Part shown: in pieces, positions 52,501 to 64,000 of the stretch
Layout: each line of letters starts with the position of its first letter
Position numbering within the stretch: position 1 is the first letter of the stretch
Made by a program: the position numbers and the translations under genes
Assembly (NCBI GenBank): GCA_030141605.1
Contig: JAQGDQ010000844.1
Location: forward strand, 1-64,000
Length of the DNA stretch: 64,000 bases
From: Tubiluchus corallicola
Taxonomy: Eukaryota; Priapulida; Priapulimorpha; Priapulimorphida; Tubiluchidae
Direction of reading: 5' to 3'
The notes under the pieces: generated by a model
What the model was told of the DNA's origin: nothing
The model's input: the letters and a program-made list of their open reading frames with translations, nothing else
Database searches by the model: none

Positions 52501-54307
52501 CATAGCCTTCAAACTGTTCTTAAACTGACTTCAAGTGAGCAGCGGAGATGCAGCCTTCCATGTAATTTATCAGAGCAAAAGCAAATAACTGATGGTTGTC
52601 TGGGGCACTTGTATACCTTATACAAGTCAGCTGTTTTTCTTTTCTGTTTGAGTGAACATAATTCTGGATGCAAATTAACTGTATATAATATAACGTAGAT
52701 CCATCTTGAAATTTTTACATTTGATGTCAGACTGCAGTAATGGTGAACATTCTAAGCTAGAATAGCTTAATAATGATCACACGATAAGCTTTACAGAAAT
52801 TACACCAGCTTAGGATCACGGTTAACAAAGCACCTTTTGCTCTATTCTGTCATCTGATGTACATTCATGCATAATGTTCTTAATTTATATGTTAGGTAGA
52901 GATACACATATAGAATGGAGGCAAAATTCTGCCCAAAATGTTGCAGGCAGAAATTAAACTATATTAGACTGAAGATTCTGGTTCATCTTTTATTGTTCAA
53001 TTCGTCTTTCGGCTTTTAATTTCACAAATGTTAACACAAAAAAAACTACGAACAAAAACCGATGAAATTTTAGACTGGTGCAGTAAATGGTTGATGACGC
53101 TTAAACACAGTAAATGTGCTTTATTTAGAATACGTCCTAAATCTATTACACATTACTTTCTAAATAATGCTTAAATAACTGAAAAAAGTTGTATCAGAGA
53201 CTTGGGAGTAATGATTTCTAATGACTTCAAATGGAATTCCCATGTGAATCATATCATTACTAAAACAAACTGTTGTGTTGATATGATTAAGCAGTGTGTG
53301 ATATCGAGAAATGCAGCAGTAATTATTCCTCTCTATAAAGCTGTTGTTCGACCCTTTCTGGAATATGCGTTGATTGTATGGTCACCCCAGTATGCTACTC
53401 TCAAGAATGTTCTTGAAAGAACTCAAGATAGATGTACTCGTCTTGCTATTGATTTGAATCCCGCTTCAATTTCTGCTCTAGAGCAAAGGCGTGAGACTGT
53501 AGACTTTGTGAACTGCTGCAAAATAATTAGTGGAAACACTATCTGACTGAGGCAGCCTTTTTTCCAGGCCTCACAGAGTTCTTCGTGGTCATGAGTCTAA
53601 GTTATTTGTGCAACCAGCTAGAACCAACATCAGATCATATTTTTTGGGCATCGTACTGTTCAACCGTCGAATCATCTTTCATCATCAACCATCAGTGCTT
53701 CATCAGTTGACAGTTTCATATGAAAGAGGACCGTTTATAGATAGATACCATCTAGGTCCCTATTTCTTTGGATAAGGTATTCTTGGACAAGATATCGTTT
53801 ACTTGCCTCAATAGCAAAGCAAACATAATAGTATTAGTAATAAGTGGTGTAACGGCCAAGAGAGATAGGGTGATCAAAAGACCAAAATGTTATCTAGTCT
53901 GCCACCCCTCTACTGAAATGTTAAGAAAGTAAATTTGTACTGTGAGCTATTTGAAATAATGCTGTTTCTCTTGTAGTTGTACATAAAAGTGTTTCAGAAA
54001 GCTTCAGTTCCGAAACATTATCTGTTAATCTGAAACGTTCCATGTTCCACGTAAGGCATGACCTCGATTCCTCATCACTAATTCCCAATCACTTGCAAGT
54101 AATTTAGAACTAAGCTCCTTGGGTTCTTAATAGGCCCAAGTTAATCGCTGAAGTTGCATCTACAGGTGAAAACATTCCAAAATAGTAATAATACGAAACA
54201 AATGAATCAACTTATCTGTAAAGCATAAGTAATAATGAATAACTCACCAAAGTTTGCTCAAAACCAAGTTGCTGTTTATCATCACTTTTCTCACTGGTCG
54301 CCGCCAT
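7582..54307 (-). CDS. CLCN2: ClC-2-type voltage-gated chloride channel, 24 coding exons
   Basis: Homodimeric plasma-membrane chloride channel. All 24 coding exons were assembled; they total 2682 bases, giving 893 residues plus stop, in frame with GT-AG junctions throughout. Human ClC-2 is about 898 residues. Order: cytosolic N-terminus ([17 protein letters not shown], matching the ClC-2 start), membrane helices in exons 3-16, CBS1 (exons 17-18), a linker (exons 19-21), CBS2 (exons 22-24) and a Ser-rich tail. Filter motifs are GSGIP (154-158), GKEGP with the gating glutamate at 198, GVFIP (448-452) and the pore tyrosine at 544. The site that is glutamate in H+/Cl- exchangers is valine here (SIEV, V258), as in the channel branch, so this should be a channel and not an antiporter. 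Family assignment to the ClC-1/2/K branch is firm. ClC-2 rather than another member rests on the N-terminus and overall similarity. Exon 1 starts at 54307 and intron 1 is almost 19 kb. Confidence 0.96.
7995..8035 (-). mobile_element. LINE 3'-tail remnant with pentanucleotide tail
   Basis: Three ATTCA units followed by TTTTATTTCAGC read on the minus strand as AATAAAATTGAATTGAATTG. This is the kind of simple-repeat 3' tail left by truncated non-LTR elements. Compare 38970-39003. Confidence 0.45.
8269..8355 (-). CDS. CLCN2: ClC exon 23 (CBS2 core)
   Basis: Encodes [20 protein letters not shown] followed by LVGVCSLKE. The acceptor is TTGATTTCAG and the donor GAG|GTTTGT. Confidence 0.95.
9058..9565. 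mobile_element. TIR element, Tc1/mariner-like, TA-flanked
   Basis: The ends are inverted: CTCTCATATCTCAGTTTGTC on the left, and CACTCATATCTCGATTTGCC as reverse complement on the right, each next to TA. The length is about 508 bp with no transposase frame. It lies in intron 22 of the ClC gene. Confidence 0.7.
9791..9895 (-). CDS. CLCN2: ClC exon 22 (start of CBS2)
   Basis: Encodes [20 protein letters not shown] then [15 protein letters not shown], a near match to the ClC-2 entry into CBS2. The donor, AAG|GTCGGT, is weaker than usual. Confidence 0.94.
10998..11861. mobile_element. TIR element with CAGT ends and an internal duplication
   Basis: The left end is TACAGTCAAACCTCATTATA and the right end, as reverse complement, TACAGTCGAATCTCGTTATA, with TA duplications. 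About 864 bp, of the pogo/Tigger type by its ends. It contains two tandem copies of a 113-bp segment at 11388-11613. It lies in intron 21 of the ClC gene. Confidence 0.78.
11388..11613. repeat. 113-bp direct duplication
   Basis: CACATCAGTT begins copies at 11388 and 11501; the copies differ at only a few positions. The duplication is internal to the surrounding transposon. Confidence 0.9.
11983..12024 (-). CDS. CLCN2: ClC exon 21 (14-residue linker)
   Basis: Encodes [14 protein letters not shown]. The acceptor is TTTTTTACAG and the donor GAG|GTAGGT, phase 0 at both ends. Confidence 0.85.
12722..12874 (-). CDS. CLCN2: ClC exon 20 (linker)
   Basis: Encodes [20 protein letters not shown] and an acidic/Ser-rich stretch, 51 codons. 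The acceptor is TCGGGCAG and the donor TTG|GTGGGT, which keeps phase 0. It forms part of the variable linker between the CBS domains. Confidence 0.85.
13718..13774 (-). CDS. CLCN2: ClC exon 19 (linker, 19 residues)
   Basis: A short exon encoding [19 protein letters not shown]. The acceptor is CATGGTAG and the donor GAG|GTCTGT. Assigned by phase and position, so it is less certain than the domain-bearing exons and may be alternatively used. Confidence 0.75.
14405..14986. mobile_element. TIR element with an internal 36-bp minisatellite
   Basis: The left end is TAGTCGTCGACTTACGACC and the right end, as reverse complement, TAGTCGTCTACTCTTACGACC. About 582 bp, in intron 18 of the ClC gene. Most of the interior is a tandem array. 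Confidence 0.72.
14445..14770. repeat. 36-bp minisatellite, about 9 copies
   Basis: Units are variants of GGTCATGAAACAATTGGACA followed by CAAGTCGGACCTAAAC. The 36-base period gives a 12-residue repeat on the minus strand ([12 protein letters not shown] type). There is no evidence that it is translated. Confidence 0.88.
15369..15535 (-). CDS. CLCN2: ClC exon 18 (CBS1, second half, linker)
   Basis: Encodes [20 protein letters not shown], the end of CBS1, then a charged linker. The acceptor is TATTTTAG and the donor AAG|GTAAAG. Confidence 0.94.
15959..16095 (-). CDS. CLCN2: ClC exon 17 (CBS1, first half)
   Basis: Encodes [20 protein letters not shown] and [15 protein letters not shown] opens the first CBS domain. 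The donor is GAA G|GTACAA. Confidence 0.94.
16406..16814. mobile_element. Short TIR element (ends CAAGGGCGTAT / CAGGGGCGTAT)
   Basis: The left end is CAAGGGCGTATCAAGAC and the right end, as reverse complement, CAGGGGCGTATTAACCA. 409 bp with no coding capacity, in intron 16 of the ClC gene. I could not define a target duplication, so the superfamily is open (possibly hAT-related). Confidence 0.55.
17334..17449 (-). CDS. CLCN2: ClC exon 16 (helices Q/R, pore tyrosine)
   Basis: Encodes [20 protein letters not shown] and onward to RLPFLPDI. Tyrosine 544 in QPSFYDS is the conserved pore tyrosine. The donor is AG|GTAAGC. Confidence 0.95.
18414..18511 (-). CDS. CLCN2: ClC exon 15 (helices O/P)
   Basis: Encodes [20 protein letters not shown] followed by [13 protein letters not shown]. 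The acceptor is TTTAATTAG and the donor ATG|GTAAGT. Confidence 0.95.
19059..20878. repeat. 51-bp minisatellite, about 36 copies
   Basis: The unit is ACATGTGTACAAGTTCATAA followed by CCAAGCTATTCCACTGCTGCACATTCCGCAC. Variants (GCATGTATACAAACTTATAA with CCTCACATTCCACAC) recur in blocks of three to five units, giving a higher-order pattern. Because 51 is divisible by three, several frames on both strands stay open, with a 17-residue unit such as [17 protein letters not shown]. It fills most of intron 14 of the ClC gene and comes within about 20 bases of the exon 14 donor. Confidence 0.95.
20901..21011 (-). CDS. CLCN2: ClC exon 14 (helices N/O)
   Basis: Encodes [20 protein letters not shown] and PGGYAVVG. 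The donor GTG G|GTAAGT lies only about 20 bases from a 51-bp minisatellite in the next intron. Confidence 0.95.
21107..21176 (-). CDS. CLCN2: ClC exon 13 (GVFIP filter)
   Basis: Encodes [20 protein letters not shown] and onward to FVTG. GVFIP is the third chloride-filter motif. The donor is ACT G|GTGCGT. Confidence 0.96.
21726..21800. repeat. 21-bp tandem repeat, about 3.5 copies
   Basis: Units are variants of AAGCCAGATGCTGGAGACTG plus G. It lies in intron 12 of the ClC gene. Confidence 0.75.
22138..22287 (-). CDS. CLCN2: ClC exon 12 (extracellular loop and helix)
   Basis: Encodes the loop with NITWCC, then [13 protein letters not shown]. The N-I-T sequence is a possible N-glycosylation site in the family's extracellular loop. 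The donor is ATG|GTAAGC. Confidence 0.95.
22682..22766 (-). CDS. CLCN2: ClC exon 11 (helix K)
   Basis: Encodes [20 protein letters not shown] followed by VGKYMAGG. The acceptor is GTTTCAG and the donor GGA|GTAAGT. Confidence 0.95.
23268..23369 (-). CDS. CLCN2: ClC exon 10 (helix J)
   Basis: Encodes [20 protein letters not shown] and a basic segment. The acceptor is ATTTGCAG and the donor AA|GTAAGT. Confidence 0.95.
23524..23608 (-). CDS. CLCN2: ClC exon 9
   Basis: Encodes [20 protein letters not shown] and onward to AFSFIG. The acceptor is TTTTCAG and the donor GG|GTGAGT. Confidence 0.95.
24185..24310 (-). CDS. CLCN2: ClC exon 8 (SIEVTS, helix H)
   Basis: Encodes [19 protein letters not shown] and onward. 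Valine 258 replaces the proton glutamate of exchangers. The donor is GAA G|GTAC. Confidence 0.96.
24704..25032. repeat. 27-bp minisatellite, about 12 copies
   Basis: The unit reads AAAAGGTGAGTTTTTTACGC then TCAAGGT. The core AAGGTGAGTTTTTTAC is shared with the adjoining 51-bp array, so one probably arose from the other. It lies in intron 7 of the ClC gene. Confidence 0.9.
25033..25573. repeat. 51-bp minisatellite, about 10 copies
   Basis: The unit is AATTCAGCTAAAAGGTGAGT followed by a T-run, ACACGCTTCGTGAGAA and ACAAACCAG. Every unit contains AAGGTGAGT, a strong 5' splice-site match on the plus strand, and on the minus strand CACCTTTTAG, an acceptor-like sequence. The 17-residue open frame is a result of the period. 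Confidence 0.93.
26240..26570 (+). pseudogene. Possible Penelope-like retroelement remnant
   Basis: Fragments in shifted frames resemble the end of a Penelope reverse transcriptase and its GIY-YIG segment: [13 protein letters not shown], then [18 protein letters not shown]. Frames are broken and the match is short. It may equally be chance or another element. Confidence 0.3.
26694..26772 (-). CDS. CLCN2: ClC exon 7
   Basis: Encodes [18 protein letters not shown] followed by the run into APIGG before helix H. The acceptor is TTTTCAG and the donor GGA G|GTAACC. Confidence 0.95.
26797..26870. repeat. (TA)n palindrome
   Basis: ATTAATGGTAAAATAATATA and its exact reverse complement flank a TA run with GTATATAC at the centre, so the whole 74 bases can form a hairpin. 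It lies next to the 3' end of the LINE fragment at 26880-27360. Confidence 0.8.
26880..27360 (-). mobile_element. Non-LTR retrotransposon 3' fragment (C-terminus)
   Basis: The minus strand reads a LINE ORF2-like C-terminus: [20 protein letters not shown], then [15 protein letters not shown], and after one frameshift [18 protein letters not shown] ending [11 protein letters not shown] and a stop. It then runs into AATAAAAATGA and a (TA)n tail. The G-run at 27357-27369 lies at its truncated end. A diverged copy in the opposite orientation is at 39945-40240. Confidence 0.72.
28022..28099 (-). CDS. CLCN2: ClC exon 6 (GPFVH, helix F)
   Basis: Starts [17 protein letters not shown], completing the GKEGP filter motif. 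The acceptor is TCTTCCAG and the donor GAG|GTAAGT. Confidence 0.96.
28845..28978 (-). CDS. CLCN2: ClC exon 5 (GSGIP filter, ends GKE)
   Basis: Encodes [20 protein letters not shown] and ends GSGLPLGKE. The last codon is the gating glutamate (residue 198). The donor is GAG|GTAG. Confidence 0.96.
29397..29777 (-). CDS. Unidentified 126-codon open frame with one membrane segment
   Basis: An uninterrupted frame starting [10 protein letters not shown], with a hydrophobic stretch ([20 protein letters not shown], residues about 26-45) and later [17 protein letters not shown]. It lies in intron 4 of the ClC gene on the same strand. I recognise no family and see no clear splice sites tying it to the channel. 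It may be a transposon remnant or chance. Confidence 0.2.
   Translation of the reverse strand: MPRASKLHHQLLKPNASTQFEYLPVTTIAISSCLLLFVLAFVIVEVPLSALENQNVELVAKLNNRAGVLQKLNNSVLGQSYDCELSGQHRGLILLHETTVSLTTDCKSFKKRFNVSFVDLEHYLNY
30605..31010. repeat. GC-rich block of unknown type in ClC intron 4
   Basis: About 400 bases much richer in GC than the surroundings, open for 70-90 codons in several frames, with sharp edges. It looks like an inserted sequence. No TIR, tail or domain was recognised. Confidence 0.35.
32114..32242 (-). CDS. CLCN2: ClC exon 4 (helix C)
   Basis: Encodes [18 protein letters not shown] followed by the hydrophobic helix up to VSPQAIG. The donor is ATA G|GTATGT, and the split glycine starts the GSGIP filter motif. 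The true acceptor, ATTTTACAG, lies about 34 bases from a 75-bp minisatellite. Confidence 0.95.
   Translation of the reverse strand, partial: QGYGCIKSLMVILPLSFLRGPYFLLYLSSFPLDLYIWCHHKQ
32276..33632. repeat. 75-bp minisatellite, about 18 copies
   Basis: The unit is AACTACTCTGTACCAGAAAA then GGTAGTGATCTGTATAAGTA then CAGTTAAAGGAAAACAATAC and AAGATTTTAGACCAT. A variant with CATTGATTTTAG recurs about every five units. The plus strand stays open over 25-residue units. It begins about 34 bases upstream, in ClC sense, of the exon 4 acceptor. On the minus strand every unit has TTTTCCTTTAACTGTACTTA followed by TACAG, a good 3' splice-site match. Confidence 0.95.
33735..33990. repeat. Partial copy of the TTTAAA-ended repeat family
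   Basis: Shares the interior order AAAAAGAGGTGCTGTACCAG, a short CACACTGACT-type block and GAATTTATGAATTTTTGG with the copy at 50669-51300. Diverged, with ends not defined. Confidence 0.45.
34141..34272 (-). CDS. CLCN2: ClC exon 3 (first membrane helix)
   Basis: Encodes [19 protein letters not shown], equivalent to helix B. The acceptor is TTTTTAG|CA and the donor GAG T|GTAAGT. Confidence 0.95.
34417..34909. mobile_element. TIR element with CAGT ends (Tigger/pogo-like MITE)
   Basis: The left end is TACAGTAAGCTCTGCTTAAC and the right end, as reverse complement, TACAGTAAACTCCGCATAAC. The interior has repeated TAACTCAAA motifs. It is 493 bp with TA at both boundaries and lies in intron 2 of the ClC gene. 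Confidence 0.8.
35225..35363 (-). CDS. CLCN2: ClC exon 2 (N-terminal cytosolic segment)
   Basis: The acceptor is CTTCTAG|ATG and the donor AAA A|GTAAGC. Encodes [20 protein letters not shown], which parallels human ClC-2. It begins with ATG, so either upstream first exon, or translation starting here, would be in frame. Confidence 0.95.
36364..36509. repeat. Perfect 27-bp inverted repeat with nested hairpin
   Basis: CACCAAATGGAACTCAGTCT plus GTCATGA at 36364-36390 is exactly mirrored at 36483-36509. The 92-base spacer holds a second perfect palindrome, ACAGTGGTAATACCACTGT. It could be a very small MITE or a hairpin-forming transcript unit. Confidence 0.85.
37900..38490 (+). mobile_element. 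Non-LTR retrotransposon 3' fragment (zinc-knuckle C-terminus)
   Basis: The frame at 37983-38246 reads [20 protein letters not shown] then [20 protein letters not shown] and ends FILCTKRFQ. The C-x-C...H/Q...C pattern followed by a block ending FI..TKRF is typical of the C-terminal part of non-LTR reverse transcriptases. The upstream part is missing and the 3' UTR runs to about 38490. Confidence 0.72.
38862..39003 (+). mobile_element. LINE 3'-UTR remnant with TTGAA tail
   Basis: Has GGCGTGGCTG, CTCAATGACCTCCTGGTC and then AATAAACCTTTTGAATTGAA. The end is the simple-repeat tail expected of a truncated non-LTR insertion. The GGTCTTTCGCCACCCC part resembles the 3' UTR after the LINE frame at 53041-53765. 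Confidence 0.5.
39778..39830. repeat. (GT/GC)n microsatellite
   Basis: A run of alternating GC and GT dinucleotides about 50 bases long, a purine-pyrimidine alternation that favours Z-DNA. Confidence 0.9.
39945..40240 (+). mobile_element. Non-LTR retrotransposon 3' fragment, inverted copy of 26880-27360
   Basis: Matches the reverse complement of the fragment near 27 kb over about 280 bases, including TTTTACACAAATGAAAATTT, CAGGAATGAGTTGTACGCCA and the end GAATAAAATGATATATAT. Frames are broken. Confidence 0.75.
40241..40326. repeat. (TA)n palindromic tail
   Basis: CTTAATATATACATATATAT is mirrored by ATATATATGTATATATTAAG around a TA core. It follows the LINE 3' end, as at 26797-26870. Confidence 0.8.
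41821..42294 (-). CDS. CLCN2: ClC alternative first exon (long N-terminus, 158 residues)
   Basis: An ATG at 42294 opens a 158-codon frame that ends exactly at a strong donor, TTG|GTAAGT, in phase 0. Splicing to exon 2 joins HHSLTL to MYGHYRK, a close parallel to FEQTL-MYG from exon 1. The encoded segment is hydrophilic, with no membrane span: acidic at the start, then basic and Ser/Pro-rich ([12 protein letters not shown], a His/Arg-rich patch, [10 protein letters not shown]). It lies within intron 1, so it implies a second promoter and a 1031-residue isoform. No homology was recognised in the segment. The evidence is frame, donor site and phase; there is no transcript support. Confidence 0.75.
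44744..45303. mobile_element. TTTAAA-ended TIR element, copy 1
   Basis: The left end is TTTAAAGGAAAACCGGATGA and the right end, as reverse complement, CATTTAAAGCAAGACCGGAC. An imperfect TIR with TTAA at the ends suggests a TTAA-duplicating group such as piggyBac or Kolobok. About 560 bp with no transposase. Confidence 0.6.
46040..46422 (+). mobile_element. TTTAAA-ended family, copy 2 (partial)
   Basis: Shares GCATGATTTTTCACATACTA, CCCATTTTCAAGTCCGATAA, GAGCCCAACTATT and, at its end, GGGTCCGGTTCTGCTTTAAA with the copy at 50669-51300 in reverse. An internal part is deleted. Confidence 0.65.
46436..46632 (+). mobile_element. Possible LINE 3' remnant
   Basis: The segment ends AATCAATAAATTACTTTTGA then ATTTGAATTT, resembling the other LINE tails here. 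The 65-codon frame in it has no recognisable domain. Confidence 0.35.
47241..47394. repeat. 67-bp tandem repeat, about 2.3 copies
   Basis: The unit begins CAATAGCTAGGTAAACATAG then AAGGTACAGCACAAAAA. The copies are nearly identical. Confidence 0.88.
48588..48877. repeat. GC-rich minisatellite, 24-27 bp units, about 12 copies
   Basis: Units are variants of GGGGTCTCAACCGGGACTCA then AC plus a 2-5 base spacer. The open frame across it (48530-48904) is Gly/Ser/Thr/Gln-rich and is explained by the repeat. Confidence 0.9.
49543..49573. repeat. (TA)n microsatellite
   Basis: A short TA run directly after a GC-rich block (49380-49540) that includes a C-run at 49411-49420. Confidence 0.85.
50669..51300 (-). 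mobile_element. TTTAAA-ended family, copy 3 (longest)
   Basis: Begins CATTTAAAGCAAAACTGGAC and ends ACCCTGTCTTCCTTTAAAAG, an imperfect TIR with TTTAAA at both ends. It is the reverse complement of the copies near 46 and 61 kb over long stretches. About 630 bp with no transposase frame seen. Confidence 0.7.
53041..53765 (+). pseudogene. Non-LTR reverse transcriptase fragment (CR1/Jockey-like C-terminus)
   Basis: In order: [20 protein letters not shown], an in-frame stop at 53173-53175, [49 protein letters not shown], then after a frameshift [20 protein letters not shown] and RDRY-type end [13 protein letters not shown] plus stop. These are the connection, thumb and C-terminal signatures of LINE reverse transcriptases (LGV.I...KW..H; RP.LEYA..VW.P). 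The catalytic YADD core is missing: the copy is 5'-truncated and broken. Confidence 0.85.
54248..54307 (-). CDS. CLCN2: ClC exon 1 (short isoform start, residues 1-20)
   Basis: Encodes [20 protein letters not shown] with donor TTG|GTGAGT, phase 0. The context GAGATGGCGG is a good Kozak site and also resembles a YY1 motif. The ending FEQTL followed by MYG from exon 2 is characteristic of the ClC-2 N-terminus, which supports this as the ancestral first exon. Confidence 0.93.
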
Positions 54308-54420
54308 CTCTGCCCCGCGGAAGGAAAGGCGGAAACACAGATAGTTCTGCTGACTTCCGCTTAGTGAAATTTCGGTGTAACAGATTTTCCTACTTCTTAA
54401 AATAAACAAAACTTGTTAGC
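54308..54420. promoter_or_regulatory. Candidate bidirectional promoter (ClC / D-threonine aldolase-like)
   Basis: Only 113 bases separate the two divergent start codons. The ClC side is GC-rich (CCCCGCGGAAGGAAAGGCGG). ACTTCCGCTT and GCGGAAGGAA resemble ETS sites, and GCCGCCATCTC across the ClC start resembles YY1. No TATA box is evident. Both 5' UTRs must be very short if no upstream non-coding exon exists. Confidence 0.65.
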
Positions 54421-61938
<7,518 letters not shown>

Positions 61939-64000
61939 GTAAGTTACAGAGTTTGGTGAGCACCGCCAAAAAAATTTGTTTTGGTGCTAAATTTTTTAGG
62001 AGCAGAAGTTCAAGTTTATAAGGAAAATTTGGCATCATGTCCTTGTGATGTTAAATGATACAGAATCATGAGAAAATTTTTCCACTATCATCGTACCTAT
62101 AAAATTGTGTATCGCAGTCGTATTCATAGTGCCGTATTCGACAGTTTGCAAGAAATCTTCGCCAACATGTTTAAAAAACAAAAGTGCACCCGAAGTTTCG
62201 AAGGTTGCACACGATAGCATCTGTACAAAAGCCAGTTTGTTGCACGCATTTTTACGAAATTGTTATTATTTATGGTGAAATTCTTCGGGTTTTTTTTGTT
62301 CTGGTTCAGATAACATTAGATGATTAATTTTTTGTGAAGCTCAGAGCAAGAATTTGTTTCCAAAAAGTTTTATACAATTGAATAAAATATTATTTACGTG
62401 CCGCTCGTATTGTTATTAATGTTTGTCAATTATTGTTATACTAAGTTTATTGGTAATAGTATAATTATAATGTTATAATAGTATATAAACGAACTTAGCT
62501 GAAAAATAATTTTGTCATTTTAAAAAGTGTATCGAATCTTATCGTCCTGCTGACATTTTCTTGTATCGAAATCGAAGCGAAATAAAACTGTGTCGTGTCG
62601 TGTTGTGTGGAATCGAAATCATATCGATCAAATTGTATCGATTTACATCACTATCTTGTGCTGTTAGTCATGAACGAAATGTTTCATTGATGCCACATAT
62701 TCAGAAGAATGATTTGCAACAAGGGTTGCAATAATGATGCTAATAAAATGTTTATATTTTATGGTGGATAACTGGGCGATGGTTACTGAGTGACTATAAG
62801 TTTTGATCAAATATTTATGAGAGTTTGTACAGTTGAAATTTACATTTACAATTCACAAATTTACGTTGCATTTTTGTGACATGTAAACTTTATAATCTAT
62901 AAACAGCTCGGTATTGTTAACCTGAGCCCTTACATGCAAATTCGTTATTAAAACTCGTCAGGGCCATTTTGTTCTTGATTCCCAAATTTGTGAGTTCTCA
63001 AAAAGTGAGCTAGTTATGATAATTTCTGTATTGCTTAGGTTTAATATCTACTCAATTTAAATATTTGATACGGGCACTTCAGGCAGTAGAGCAGCTTTTT
63101 TCGTCTTCGAAATTCTGATTAAACATAAATAGTTTTTTTGTTTTATAAAAGTTACTTATAAGGTGCATTCGGAATTCGTCAGTGGATTCCAAAGAGGCCC
63201 TAGAAAATAAATAATTTGAAATAATAATTATGCATCCCAAGCAATGCACAAAAACTACAAAAATGTAGTTTTGCACAGGACTACATTACATTACACTTTG
63301 TTTTAGCATTCAGTACATGTGAAACCTATTTTGGATGCATAATTGTTGTCATTTCAAATTATTTCTCTCTTACTGTCTCTCTAGTCTTCACTTACAAGAA
63401 TAGGATAAAAATGTCAACTGTAAGAAACTGCTTAGCAAAAATCTCACTATTTTCTCAATCCTTCATGTCGTATATTTAATAGACTTGCTCATAACTCACG
63501 TGCATGAACTCTCAGCATGCTTGGCAAACAACTTTCTCTTCACATACGTCACCAGCTGCTTCTAAAAATAGAGTCTCACAGTGAAAGTTACATTTGCAGA
63601 GATAAAAAATTAACACGTTGTATCGTTATCAGTCTGCAAGTGCTGAATTCTCATGCCAAGTTTTATCTAGGCCAGGGGTTTTTTATCCGAACTTCTGTGG
63701 TATGCCTATAATTATAAGCTATATGTTAACTTACTGATTATTTAAAGAAGAAAGCAGGATTTTAAAGTACATATCCAAAAAAACACGCCTTACAAAGTTA
63801 TATTAGTTTAGCATTACACTTACCTGTTTTGAAGACTTGTGTCATTGGAAAAGAAAATACGTGTAATTTAGAATGTGTGCGCGACCTGTAACATGGTACT
63901 GCATCACCATCCCAGTATTCATCACTGATTCACCAAAAAAACACATTATTGATCTTATTGACAAAAGAAAGTAATTAATGCTCCTGGTTAGTTAGTGAAG
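61939..64000. other. DTA-like gene, intron 9 to window end
   Basis: No exon encoding the expected HCDP region was found on the plus strand. The stretch is AT-rich, with a TCGAAATCG-rich patch at 62570-62645 and a repeat copy at 63815-64000. Nothing else was recognised. Confidence 0.6.
63815..64000 (+). repeat. Dispersed repeat, partner of 59890-60060
   Basis: See the shared blocks ending TTAGTTAGTGAAG. The copy runs off the window. Confidence 0.55.

Larger units (their letters stand above)
35364..54247. other. ClC intron 1 (18.9 kb), repeat-rich
   Basis: Contains the alternative first exon at 41821-42294 and many repeats listed separately. Between listed features I see AT-rich sequence without recognisable genes, notably 40330-41800, 42300-44740, 46640-47240, 47400-48580, 48880-50660 and 51310-53030. 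42300-43700 should contain the promoter of the alternative first exon. (ACAGGT)n occurs at about 43370-43392. Confidence 0.6.

Noticed and set aside
61939-64000. Last exon of the DTA-like gene
   Set aside because: No plus-strand frame with the expected HCDP metal-binding motif and a 3' splice site was found, so the gene is left partial.

Overview
This window is intron-rich nuclear DNA from an invertebrate animal. It is AT-rich and crowded with transposon remnants, minisatellites and microsatellites, and has no prokaryotic features. I could not fix the lineage. The genes are close to vertebrate orthologues, and the chloride-channel gene has 24 coding exons, the number I recall for vertebrate CLCN2, so a slowly evolving invertebrate (for example a cnidarian, sponge, mollusc or annelid) is a reasonable guess, but only a guess.

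Three genes can be reconstructed exon by exon, each with GT-AG introns and an unbroken reading frame across every junction. (1) On the minus strand at 413-4726 is ribosomal protein eL31 (RPL31). Three coding exons are visible and the last few codons lie beyond the left edge. (2) On the minus strand at 7582-54307 is a ClC-2-type chloride channel (CLCN2-like) with 24 coding exons and an 893-residue product. A second, alternative first exon at 41821-42294 would give a 1031-residue form. (3) On the plus strand from 54421 is a PLP-dependent D-threonine aldolase/D-serine dehydratase-like enzyme. Nine exons (366 codons) are visible and the 3' end lies beyond the right edge. Genes 2 and 3 are divergent, with only 113 bp between their start codons, so they probably share a bidirectional promoter.

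The rest is introns and short intergenic DNA. It contains at least seven terminal-inverted-repeat elements (pogo/Tigger-like, hAT-like with target duplication, and others), a TTTAAA-ended element family in several copies, 3' fragments of non-LTR retrotransposons, tRNA-derived SINE heads, and minisatellites with unit lengths of 21, 24-27, 27, 36, 46, 51, 51, 67 and 75 bp. The long open frames inside these arrays are by-products of repeat periods divisible by three, not genes. Several arrays carry splice-site-like motifs in every unit and lie next to real splice sites.

I found no previously undescribed multi-gene system. The most noteworthy points are the alternative long N-terminus of the channel, the shared promoter, and the arrays of decoy splice sites.
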